DNA from: Axinella damicornis | Lineage: Eukaryota; Porifera; Demospongiae; Axinellida; Axinellidae | Length of the DNA: 64,000 nucleotides | Direction: 5' to 3' | NCBI GenBank assembly: GCA_963931865.1 | Contig: OZ007505.1 | Span: 7,871,415 to 7,935,414, forward strand | Shown: piece after piece, positions 17,398 to 27,037 of the stretch | Position numbering within the stretch: the stretch's first letter is position 1 | Layout of the letters: every line of letters starts with the position of its first letter | Notes under the pieces: model-generated | Seen by the model: the letters and a program-made list of their open reading frames with translations, nothing else | The model's database searches: none | Told to the model about the DNA's origin: nothing | Program-made: the position numbers and the translations under genes

Positions 17398-18460
17398 ATG
17401 CAGTACTGCAGGAGTACTGTGGAATGTTTGTGATGCAGGTCAAAGCACAAAGTCTTAGATACATACACAGAACAGCAAGAGGAAATCACTATCAGATCAG
17501 CCTCATTCATGAACATTTTCACCTTCAGTTCGATTGCATCCTTAGGGACAACCAGCACTATTACTGAACAACTTCTGTGTGAGCAGTCGCTAACCACCTA
17601 CTTTTCCAAGCCATGGTAAGTGCACATACTGGTACACGTGACCTGCCTGTGTGCTTTCCAAGACTAGAGTGTTGTCAGTGGAGCTGCAAACGAATGCTCA
17701 TTAGAACTATAGCAGCTTTGTAACACAACTTTTATTGCTGGTCAGCTATGAATAGTATGTCTACTGCCAAGAAATTGATTAATTTGCACATCCATATGCA
17801 TTGGGCAAGACTTAGTGTGAGTGGAGCACAACACTAGTTGTAGAGCTGGTGGACAATGACTTCTGTCCATACCATAAAACTGACTCATAGATAAAGTTCA
17901 ATGGTCTCATACTCAATGGTAGGAGTAAGACCCTCCTTCCCCGTGAGTGATACTGGAAGCGATCCTCATTAAGTTGTTTGGTCTAGGACTACCTACTCAT
18001 TATTGAGCATAGTAGGTAGGAGTATAGTGTCACCTTGAGGAAGACCTACCCAGGTTGAAACGTTGTGTGATTAAATTATTGCATCTCGGTCACAAACTTT
18101 GGCAGATTCTGACTACTACCTACTATGCACTATTGACCTAGTAGTTGAGCCCAGCAAGCCAGTCGTCGTTCGGCACCCTCCCCCCTACTTTTACTCATTA
18201 CTGAGGGTAGAGCTGAGCATGGTGGGACTCAGACCAGCAACCTTGTGATCAATGTTTTAACCACTCAGCAAGGGGAGGTCATGCCCATAGATTCTGCAGT
18301 CACAGCTGCAACTGCGGGTAAAGTGCAGCTTGACCATTGACCGCGCTGATTTTGACCGTTGACTTTGCAATAGAATGCGTAGCGACTCTACCCCTTTAGT
18401 ATATGGGTTGACCATGTGCAGTAGCAGCTGTGACTGTGGTGCTTATTGGTGTGACCTCCC

Positions 18461-18877
18461 TAGTCTCGCGGACCAGACGTTCACGGTGCGCACAGAGAGG
18501 GAAAAAGAACGTCTGGTCACTATAGACAGGTTTCCATGGCACAGAGGAATCCAAAAACGTGACGTCATATCAAATGTCACGAGGAAGGAAGTGTCTGCAC
18601 TGCCGTTCTGCGACGTCGGTAATCAGCAGTAAATGGTTGCATGTTGTTCGTGCCGTTTGTTGGCAACTGTAATGGACATCTAGCTTGCAAATCTGTTCTT
18701 GTTCTCATTTGAATCTGTACGGATCATGTGACCAATACGGAAGGTAAATTATTGAATGCTCTCCAATCTGATTGGTGCCGCCACCATTCAGGCAATGTCC
18801 ACAAAAACCTGTCTAAAGTGACCAGATGTTCTTTCTCTCTCTCCGCGTGCGCCACAAACGTCTGGCCTGCGAGACTA
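18461..18877. mobile_element. TIR element with 9-bp target duplication, TAGTCTCGC family
   Basis: Terminal repeats of about 70 bp begin TAGTCTCGCGGACCAGACGT on the left and TAGTCTCGCAGGCCAGACGT (reverse complement) on the right. The flanks read TGACCTCCC on the left and TGACCTCCG on the right, an eight-of-nine match that I take as the target duplication. A related sequence appears near 44186-44270. Confidence 0.85.
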
Positions 18878-19857
18878 TGACCTCCGTTTGACTCAGCCAT
18901 CACTTGTATGTCAGTATGTAGTTTAATATGGTGTTGTTTGTGTCAAAATGAGACGGTGATATTGCACTGAAACGTGGTGATAGACTGATAGTACAGGGGT
19001 AGTAGCGATATTGCAGTGAAGCCAGACCTCGGCGCGAAGAGGTCGGTTTCGCCGTGCTATGCTGCACATGGAATCTACAAATTATCCTACCTACCTCTGG
19101 CACACCAAATTATGAGCAGAGCTTCATTCAATCGAACAGTACCAGTGCACGTCCTCTCCCGATCCCACACGCTCTTTCCGGATGTGTTCTTGCCACTAGT
19201 TGCCTCTGATCTGCGCTGTGCATACCAGCAGCTTGCTAATGAGGCTAGGGGGCGGGGCAGCAGGACCCTCATGAGCCGGTAGCCACAGTCATGCAAAATT
19301 AATTGAAAGGCGCGCGCCTCGTACATGTACAAAAAGCTGGGCGGGGCCGGGAACGAGGCTACGAAAGTGCGCAAGCAGGGACGTCCGGACGCACATGCAT
19401 GATGTGCATTTCCTGGCTTCATGTGGCTTGTGCACCGCTTAGTTACATGAGAGTGCACAATTTGGCAACTCTAGTGCACTTGCACTTTTTTGCTGTGAAT
19501 TACTGGTAGGCCTACCTCTACCAAGAGCCTCTATCGACTCAACTCAGACTCTGTCCTGAGTTTGAATCCCACCAAAGCCCTTGCATTTGGTTTTCCTGTT
19601 GAATTGTGGTTTGTAGGAATTTGCCCTTCAACCTGAACAATGCTAACTTGAACAGTGTGATGATGTCATCACCATAATTATGGCTTTCTGTATTAATATT
19701 GGAGATGCAGATTTCCCCTGGGTTATCAAATCAAAATGAACTGAACCTTTAAAGGGATCGAATACAGAATATTACAACGTTGCAATACAAACAACAGTAA
19801 ATTATTAATTGTGAGCAGTGTACAATAGTATAGGGCCAGTCTTGCAAAACCAGTAGT

Positions 19858-22800
19858 TCAGTAATATGGTCTTCTTGGATTATTCTGTGTAAGGAAGAAT
19901 ACAGCAACAAATTCAGGGATGTAGCCTCGTTCCCAGGCCGCGTGACCTGGGAACGAGGCTAGTTGAGATGCAGCAACACCATTTTGCCCGCAGCAATTTA
20001 TATCATCTATGGATGCCAGCCACAGTTGACTGGCTTTTCGTACTGCAAGTGACAAAAGGTGGGCGTGGAGGCCAGGGAACAAGGCTAGGCTGAACAGTCA
20101 AACCTTACTAATGAAGATAACAGTCAAACCTTACTAATGAAGATAACAGTCAAACCTTACCAGTGGGTTAGGCCGGAAGCGGTAGGCCAGCATCATGCGC
20201 TTCCGGTATACTTCAAACGCGTCGTCTTCCTTTATGACCTCTGCTGGTTGCTCAACTCCCACTCCAGCCTGGTCAAATGATTGCTTCCCCCTATTGTTTG
20301 TATGTGCGGTGTGGGGAGAGGTCTAGCAATGAGGTCTAGCAATGAGACCTTGTAATGCTGTGGGGAGAGGTCTAGCGATGAGGCCTAGCAACGAGGCCTA
20401 GTAACGCTGTGGGGAGAGGTCTAGCAATGAGGTCTAGCAACGAGGCCTAGTAATGCTGTGGGGAGAGGTCTAGCAATGAGGCCAAGTAACGCTGTGGGGA
20501 GAAGTCTAGCAATGAGGCCTAGCAACGAGGCCTAGTAACGCTGTGGGGAGAGGTCTAGCAATGAGGCCTAGCAACGAGGCCTTGTAATGCCGTGGGGAGA
20601 GGTCTAGCAATGAGGCCTAGCAATGAGGCCTAGTAACGCTGTGGGGAGAGGTCTAGCAATGAGGCCTAGCAACGAGGCCTTGTAATGCCGTGGGGAGAGG
20701 TCTAGCAATGAGGCCTAGCAATGAGGCCAAGTAACACTGTGGGGAGAGGTCTAGCAATGAGGCCTAGCAACGAGGCCTAGTAATGCCGTGGGGAGAGGTC
20801 TAGCAATGAGGCCTAGCAACGAGGCCTAGTAACGCCGTGGGGAGAGGTCTAGCAATGAGGCCTAGCAACGAGGCCTAGTAACGCCGTGGGGAGAGGTCTA
20901 GCAATGAGGCCTAGCAACGAGGCCTAGTAACGCTGTGGGGAGAAGTCTAGTCTAGCCACTAGCCCCTCTCCGCCCGGCCGGTCAAGCGGGCGCGCGGCGA
21001 AGCCGGCGCGCGGAGGGCGGAGAGGGTCTAGCAAACATTGCACTTGATTGCGTTTCAACTGACCAATCAGATCTCACTGAAGCGATTCGTTCCAATTTTA
21101 TTCATGACTCTCGTGGTTGTAAACCGAGCCGTTCGCGTGCGATCAGCCCGGTGGAGAGCGTCTAATAGCCTACACTCGAGCTAAACTAGTCCAACCTGGA
21201 TGCCTCCAAGTGTACAGAAGTCGTCCTCAACTCCAGCTGGCACTTCACCGGTTCACAGGTACATGTAATTGGCATTCCAGAGAAACGTGATCAAGTGCAA
21301 TGTTTGCTAGACCCTCTCCGCCCTCCGCGCGGCTCCGCCGCGCGCCCGCTTGACCGGCCGGGCGGAGAGGGGCTAGCGGCTAGACTGGGAGAAGTCTAGC
21401 AATGAGGCCTAGCAACGAGGCCTAGTAACGCTGTGGGGAGAAGTCTAGCAATGAGGCCTAGCAACAAGGCCTAGTAACGCTGTGGTGAGAGGTCTAGTGA
21501 TGAGGCCTAGCAACAAGGCCTAGTAATGCCGTGGGGAGAAGTCTAGCAATGAGGCCTAGCAACGAGGCCTAGTAACGCCGTGGGGAGAGGTCTAGCAATG
21601 AGGCCTAGCAACGAGGCCTAGTAACGCTGTGGGGAGAAGTCTAGCAATGAGGCCTAGCAACGAGGCCTAGTAACGCTGTGGGGAGAAGTCTAGCAATGAG
21701 GCCTAGCAACAAGGCCTAGTAACGCTGTGGGGAGAGGTCTAGCAATGAGGCCTAGCAACGAGGCCTAGTAACGCCGTGGGGAGAGGTCTAGCAATGAGGC
21801 CTAGCAACGAGGCCTAGTAACGCTGTGGGGAGAAGTCTAGCAATGAGGCCTAGCAACGAGGCCTAGTAACGCTGTGGGGAGAAGTCTAGCAATGAGGCCT
21901 AGCAACAAGGCCTAGTAACGCTGTGGGGAGAGGTCTAGCAATGAGGCCTAGCAACGAGGCCTAGTAACGCCGTGGGGAGAGGTCTAGCAATGAGGCCTAG
22001 CAACGAGGCCTAGTAACGCTGTGGGGAGAAGTCTAGCAATGAGGCCTAGCAACGAGGCCTAGTAACGCTGTGGGGAGAAGTCTAGCAATGAGGCCTAGCA
22101 ACAAGGCCTAGTAACGCTGTGGTGAGAGGTCTAGTGATGAGGCCTAGCAACAAGGCCTAGTAATGCCGTGGGGAGAAGTCTAGCAATGAGGCCTAGCAAC
22201 GAGGCCTAGTAACGCCGTGGGGAGAGGTCTAGCAATGAGGCCTAGCAACGAGGCCTAGTAACGCTGTGGGGAGAAGTCTAGCAATGAGGCCTAGCAACGA
22301 GGCCTAGTAACGCTGTGGGGAGAAGTCTAGCAATGAGGCCTAGCAACAAGGCCTAGTAACGCTGTGGGGAGAAGTCTAGCAATGAGGCCTAGCAACAAGG
22401 CCTAGTAACGCTGTGGGGAGAGGTCTAGTGATGAGGCCTAGCAACAAGGCCTAGTAATGCCGTGGGGAGAGGTCTAGCGAAGAGGTACATGTAGGTGGTC
22501 TAGCAACGAGGCCGAGTAACACTGTGGGAAGGTCTAGCAATGAGGCCTAGCAACACTGTTGGAAGTGGTACATGTACAGTATATGTGGAGGCCTACATGT
22601 AGTCAGCACTCTGCCTCACCCCCAATTCCTGGAATCAAGGCCACAGTTAGTCTCGTTCCCAGACCCTGATTCTGAGGGGTCTGGGCACGAGACTAAGCCA
22701 CAGTACAAGTATTATCAACAAGCTACGGCTGGTGGTCCCAACCTCTACTAATATGGCAGGAAGTGAGCCCTATTATCAAGATGCTGTGGGCCGAAAGTAA

Positions 22801-24049
22801 TAACGTCCTAATCAAGCAACAAAAGCAATCAGCAGTCGGCCCCCCTACTTGTTTATTGGAGCCACAATGCCCTCTTCCTTTGAACCGAGTCCGCTCCCCT
22901 CTGTCCACCCGGCCTTCTTCAGCATTTTGAAGCCCACATTTTCTTCAGTCAGTTTATGCTCACGGTAGTCTGAGAGATCTGCAAGGAAGACCATAGCATA
23001 CTGGGGCATGGCACATCACACAGAACACCACTGTGAAGCGTACAATGTCATACAGCTGCCACAATATTATGGTGTCACATGTGTTCAAGTGTTGAACAAT
23101 CATAACTATTGTAAAAGTAGCTTCGCTAGCTCAGCTACTTCCTCCTCGTTCACCTTGCTCCCGATTGCGTCTGCTTCAGCTGCTACTCCCCGATTTAGTC
23201 TGCTCCGGCTGCTGCTCCCCGATCACATCCACTTCAGCTGCTACTCCCCGATTGCGTCCGCTTCAGCTGCTGCTCCCCGATTGCGTCCGCTTCAGCTGCT
23301 GCTCCCCGATTGCGTCCGCTTCAGCTGCAGCTCCCCGATTGCATCCACTTTAGCTGCGGCACCCCAATTGCGTCCGTTTCAGCTGTCCAGTCAAATTCTG
23401 GAGGGTTCCAACCCCTGCGCGAGCATTCACAGAGCTCGAGGTTCAGTATATTTGGTACGAAGACCGAACGTCACTATAGTCTAGTCCAACCCCCACATCC
23501 GTTACACACACACACACACACAAACACACGGTTAAAATCTTAATGTACTGGTTTATAAGCCATCATCATTGCTTCCCCACGCCACATCCAAAATATTGCG
23601 AGAGTAAAGAACAAATAAACAATCATAAGAACTGACCTGCACACAGCAGTTTACTGACCTGCTTCCCTCCCCTCCTTCACTGCTGACACTTTCTCTACAA
23701 ACCTATCCAGTTCTTCTGGAGGCAAGAAGTCTCCAATGTGGTGCTTGCCACGTCCACGATCTGTTAAATCCTGAGCCTTGTCTGCAGAGGAAAGAGTAGT
23801 CTCAGAACCAGACCCTGTGGGAACTGGTTGAGCTTGATTCCCTGATCTATTAGCACTAACTTACAGTTGCCGCATTTAGCGTGACACTAAGGAGGGCACA
23901 AGGTGTATTTTTGTACCTGTTAGTATCTTGCAACTGAAGCTTGTGCAGACACACTGACAGAATTTCCACATCATCAACCCTCCATCTTCCCCTCACACAC
24001 ACACACGCACGCACGCACGCACGCACGCACGCATGCAAGCACGCACACA

Positions 24050-24138
<89 letters not shown>

Positions 24139-26858
24139 GCTGTGGATTTCTGTACCGTGCAAACAACCAAGTGCCTGTGCAGGTCTCGGACATCAGGATG
24201 TATAAACCTACAAGATCCACCCATAGCTTCACTCCCAGGCCCGTGCGCCGTTACACGAAAGAATGCGGAGGGCCTGGTATGTTTCCTCACGCGAGGGTAG
24301 AAAGGACTTAATTAATGTGTTTGACGTCAAGGGTAGAAAGGTGGTAGAAAGGACTTATAATTGAATGTGGGCGAACTGGGGCTCAGAACAGCAAGAAGAG
24401 CAAAGGTACGAGGTAACTTACCACACGTATCTACATTGTAGCTAGTGGGGGGCGACTGTCATATACACCAAGCATTGAATGTGTAGTTGGTTGAACAATA
24501 CGCGAAATTCCACTTTTTCTGATTATTGATTATGTCATGCTCACGTGAGGAAACATACCAGGCTCTCCCCACTTTTACATACTGCAAGTGATGAAAAGCT
24601 GGGCGGGGGCCTTGGAATGAGGCTAGTCCACCCACAGGAAATGGCTAATTCCAATGGCCATAATTATGAAATCGATGCTAGCCTCACCCTTGGTTTCAGA
24701 CATCTCCTTCACTCTTGCTTTGTGTTCCCACGTCCCTCCTTCCGTCTCCTCGTCACTGTCATACTCGTGTTTGTTCTTCTTTTTCCCGGACCGGTGAGGC
24801 TTCTTTTGTACAGTGGCTCGCAGCTCTGCCACCATCTTGTTCATCTTTTAAGAGGAAGGAGGGGAGGGAAGGGAAAGAGGGAGCGAGGGAGGATGGAGGG
24901 ACAGAGGAGGGAGGGATGGGGAGGAGGGAGGAAGGGAGGGACAGGAGGGAGGATGTGGGACAGAGGAGGGAGGGAGGGAGGGAGGGAGGGAGGGAGGGAG
25001 GGAGGGAGGGAGAGGAAGGGAGGCAGGGAAGAGGAAGGGAAAGAGGGAAATTGGGGAGTGGTGTTTCAATGGTGACGTTACAACAGATGATGTGTTTGAG
25101 TGGATGCAATGCAAAAAAAAACAGCCATCCTATCTCAATTGGGTCATTCCATTTCCAAATCAGGGTGAAAGCTTAGGCACTTGTGGCCTTCCTTTGGAGT
25201 CCTTACCTCCAACTGCACCTCCAGCTGTCTCTTTTGTGCCTCCGTCAACTCCTGCGAGGAGGGATCACTGAAGGATGCCATTGCCTCGGCAATGGCAAGT
25301 TCATCTGTTGAGGGAGCACTTGTCCATCGACTCCCACTCTTCCTCTTCCTCCCAGACAAAGAGGAAGAGCCTGAGGAGGAAGAGGAGAGGAGAGGGGAGT
25401 GAGCGAGAGAGGAATAGGAATTAAGGCAGAATGATTCGTGTACAGACCAAATTTCTCCAAGTGAATTGACTTGAGGCAGCAAAGCAAAACACAAAGAATT
25501 GGCATAGTGGTACATGCACATGTGAACTGTTGAGCCAGCAGGCTGTTGTTGTTTTGTCCTTAGTGTACCCATCTTAGCTAGGCTTGAACCAGCATGTGAA
25601 TAACTCAATGTACTTGTACAGGGGAGAATAATTTCATAAGTGCATATCTGGGACCCCATAACTCACCTCTGCTTCCAATGCTCGAGTCAGGAAAGGAGGT
25701 GGAGGAGTGGGAGGTGGAGGAGTGGGAGGTGGAGGAGTGGGGGGCGGAAGAGTGGGAGGCGGGGGAGTGGGAGGTGGAGATAGCTCGAGTGTGGGCAGTC
25801 GGTTTGCCGTCTTCTATTAGAAGGAGAACTTACAGAGCCATGACACACTGGAACAACGATGGAGGGAAGGGCGTCTGTCATGATGAACTTGGACCCCCCT
25901 AAGATGGACCCACTGGGATATTCAGGTACAAAAGTGCAACAACTGCCAGCAGATTCCGTGCACGCTGTGAAATCTGTCACGTCCTCTTTCAAGGTTGGTG
26001 GTTTGTACGGATATACTGTACTTGATCCAAGCATGCCGCATGAACTAATCACAATGGTAAAGTCGTGACAAGCATGATGTAGTCCTCTGTTAAAGTGACA
26101 CATCTATAGACTCATTCCATTAGTTTTAAATGTATTACAAAGCAATATTCAAATCTTGTACCATGAGTCACATAAAAAATACCATGGTAGGTGTAGCTGT
26201 ATTCAGATTGGCTTGTTTTTTTTGGAACGATACGGTAGTAAAACAATGAACCATGGATAGCACATTGCTTCCTGTTTCAATAGAGATATCCATATTGGAG
26301 GGGGTCCAAACACCACGGGGATCCAAATTTATCATGACATGTCCACCCTCTGCCAAGTTAGTCCTGTGAGCCAGACACTTTTCCCTCGTTTTGGTGGGTG
26401 TGGCTGGAATGGGAAAAAGCATCTGGCTCGCAAGACTTACTGCCAAGTTGCCAACAAAAATCAACCTTACGATTGATCAACTACACAACCCCATTGGAAT
26501 AATCTAGTCTGGTTCCCAGGCACATACTTGGGAATCAGACTGAAAGCAAACCATGAAAACCCGTACGGCCATACCTACCTCTTCTCCTGCTCTTGTCTCC
26601 TTCCCCTTCACTGTCAGAATCATCTCCAAACATCTTGTTCACACTGGTAGCTGTAGGTTTCAGCCGAACCACTTCTTTTTCCTTCTTCAGTGCACCAAGT
26701 TTCATGGAAACCGTCCCGGGTTTCTTTGGTGTATCCACAGCAGTACTGGAAGCAGATTGCTGTCTCTGATGTTCTTGCATCTTTCGAAATTGCTCCAAGA
26801 AGCTTCCATCGTTGTTGAAGGCGTTGAATCCTGAATTGGGATCAGCATTCCAAGCCAT
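19858..26858 (-). CDS. SUGP1: SUGP1-like splicing factor with G-patch domain
   Basis: Eight exons in transcript order: 26858-26579, 25813-25667 (its acceptor is the least certain), 25370-25207, 24844-24688, 23781-23659, 22978-22849, 20290-20161, 19884-19858. Phases agree throughout and give 385 residues. Matches I recognise from SUGP1 are [14 protein letters not shown] near the start, [10 protein letters not shown], the [17 protein letters not shown] block, [19 protein letters not shown], the G-patch ([20 protein letters not shown]), and the C-terminus [15 protein letters not shown] plus [12 protein letters not shown]1 acts in the nucleus with SF3B1 in branch-site recognition, and the G-patch activates a DEAH helicase. 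Oddly, no SURP domain can be found (vertebrate SUGP1 has two); the place where they are expected is an intron containing a MITE. One intron holds a 2.2-kb satellite. Confidence 0.92.
19921..20090. repeat. Palindromic MITE remnants in the last SUGP1 intron
   Basis: A tight hairpin (GTAGCCTCGTTCCCAGG and CCTGGGAACGAGGCTA, 19921-19962) is followed by a second family end, GGCCAGGGAACAAGGCTAGG near 20070. A three-copy 28-bp repeat around CAGTCAAACCTTACTAATGA follows it, up to the exon at 20161. Confidence 0.75.
20300..22560. repeat. Satellite of 49-bp units with a 13-unit higher-order repeat
   Basis: The unit is CTGTGGGGAGAGGTCTAGCA then ATGAGGCCTAGCAACGAGGC then CTAGTAACG, 49 bp, with about 37 copies on the two sides of an inserted element (20949-21386). 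Diagnostic variants recur at a fixed distance: TGTGGTGAGAGGTCTAGTGA occurs at 21481 and again at 22118, 637 bp apart, exactly 13 units. The array sits wholly inside the SUGP1 intron between the exons at 22849-22978 and 20161-20290. The first and last units are degenerate. Confidence 0.97.
20949..21386. mobile_element. Long-TIR element inserted in the satellite array
   Basis: Terminal inverted repeats of about 98 bp begin AGTCTAGCCACTAGCCCCTC on the left and AGTCTAGCCGCTAGCCCCTC on the right (reverse complement). They run through a very GC-rich block to CTAGCAAACATTGCACTTGA. The satellite text GGGAGAAGTCT occurs directly before and directly after the element, so an 11-bp target duplication is likely. 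Long terminal repeats and a 9-11-bp duplication suggest a Mutator-like non-autonomous element (inference). There is no coding capacity in the 240-bp centre. Confidence 0.88.
22648..22696. repeat. Mini hairpin element
   Basis: TTAGTCTCGTTCCCAGACCC pairs with GGGTCTGGGCACGAGACTAA around a loop of a few bases. A very similar hairpin is at 63938-63975. Confidence 0.8.
23111..23543 (-). mobile_element. Family D element with internal minisatellite, copy 2
   Basis: In minus orientation this copy runs from a CA-rich end (GGTTAAAATCTTAATG at its far side) through about eight units of CCCCGATTGCGTCCGCTTCA type to the hairpin end AAGTAGCTTCGCTAGCTC. It lies in a SUGP1 intron. The open frames over it are repeat artefacts. 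Confidence 0.8.
23993..24137. repeat. CA / CGCA microsatellite
   Basis: A (CGCA)n-rich block passes into more than 30 uninterrupted CA dinucleotides. It lies in a SUGP1 intron. Shorter CA tracts occur at 34549-34576 and 38548-38598 in introns of the receptor gene. Confidence 0.95.
24228..24627 (+). mobile_element. Palindromic MITE, family A
   Basis: Same interior as the copies at 1344 and 2974 (GACGTCAAGGGTAGAAAGG, CAGAACAGCAAGAAGAGC, ACCACACGTATCTA). The ends are decayed: TCCCAGGCCCGTGCGCC on the left, CCTTGGAATGAGGCTAG on the right. It contains a small internal duplication of GGGTAGAAAGG...GACTTA. It lies in a SUGP1 intron, ending 60 bp from the exon at 24688. Confidence 0.85.
24850..25062 (-). 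repeat. Polypurine (GGGA)n tract, polypyrimidine on the SUGP1 sense strand
   Basis: About 210 bp of almost pure G/A on the plus strand, including ten or more uninterrupted GGGA units. On the transcribed sense of SUGP1 it is a C/T tract that ends a few bases before the acceptor of the exon at 24844. It could form a G-quadruplex or triplex (inference from composition). Confidence 0.9.
25877..26345. mobile_element. TIR element in the SUGP1 intron
   Basis: The left segment GTCATGATGAACTTGGACCC, with CCACTGGGATATTC further in, pairs with the right segment whose reverse complement reads GTCATGATAAATTTGGATCC, then GGACCCCCTCCAATATGG. The pairing is imperfect, so the element is old. It fills most of the 765-bp intron between the first two SUGP1 exons, where SURP-coding exons would be expected. 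Confidence 0.6.
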
Positions 26859-27037
26859 GGCTGCATGGCATGGGTGAAGGGGAGATCACAATAACACAGC
26901 AGTGCGTATTAATTAGAGTGATCAGAGTCACGTGAACAGAGATCTCAGATATAGACGCATGCTAGCTAGCTGCGCTGCTGCTCACTGCTGCTCTCTAGCT
27001 CTGCTGCTGTCCGAAATCCTTCAAATCGAGCTGAAAG
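26859..27037. promoter_or_regulatory. Compact divergent promoter between SUGP1 and the MRH receptor gene
   Basis: The two start codons face away from each other with 179 bp between them. There is no obvious TATA box at a fixed position. The spacer contains short CTGCTG/CAGCAG runs and the direct repeat GCTAGCTAGCTGCGC. Inferred as a shared bidirectional promoter from spacing alone. Confidence 0.6.

Larger units (their letters stand above)
14283..19857. other. Region without a recognisable gene
   Basis: No frame here looks like a real exon; the longer ones fall inside the inverted-repeat elements. The region holds two short hairpins (14412, 15617), a TACYGTA element (16841), a TAGTCTCGC element (18461) and small direct repeats (three copies of TGTACAGTATGCATG at 16178-16222). 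Near 18040 the text AGGAAGACCTACCCAGG followed by TTGAAACG resembles the end of some retroelements, which is inference only. Confidence 0.5.

Noticed and set aside
20300..22560. CRISPR-like array, because of regular 49-bp repeats
   Set aside because: The units are contiguous with no unique spacers, and the locus is an intron of an animal gene.
23856..24311. Cys/Val- and Thr/His-rich frames
   Set aside because: Translation of the CA/CGCA microsatellite.
24545..25114. Gly/Arg/Glu-rich and Pro/Leu/Ser-rich frames over 24850-25062
   Set aside because: Translation of the (GGGA)n tract in an intron of SUGP1.
26168..26464. Possible SURP exon, because an FYYR string can be read near 26235 on the minus strand
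   Set aside because: The frame lacks the rest of the SURP pattern, overlaps the end of a MITE, and has no in-phase splice sites.
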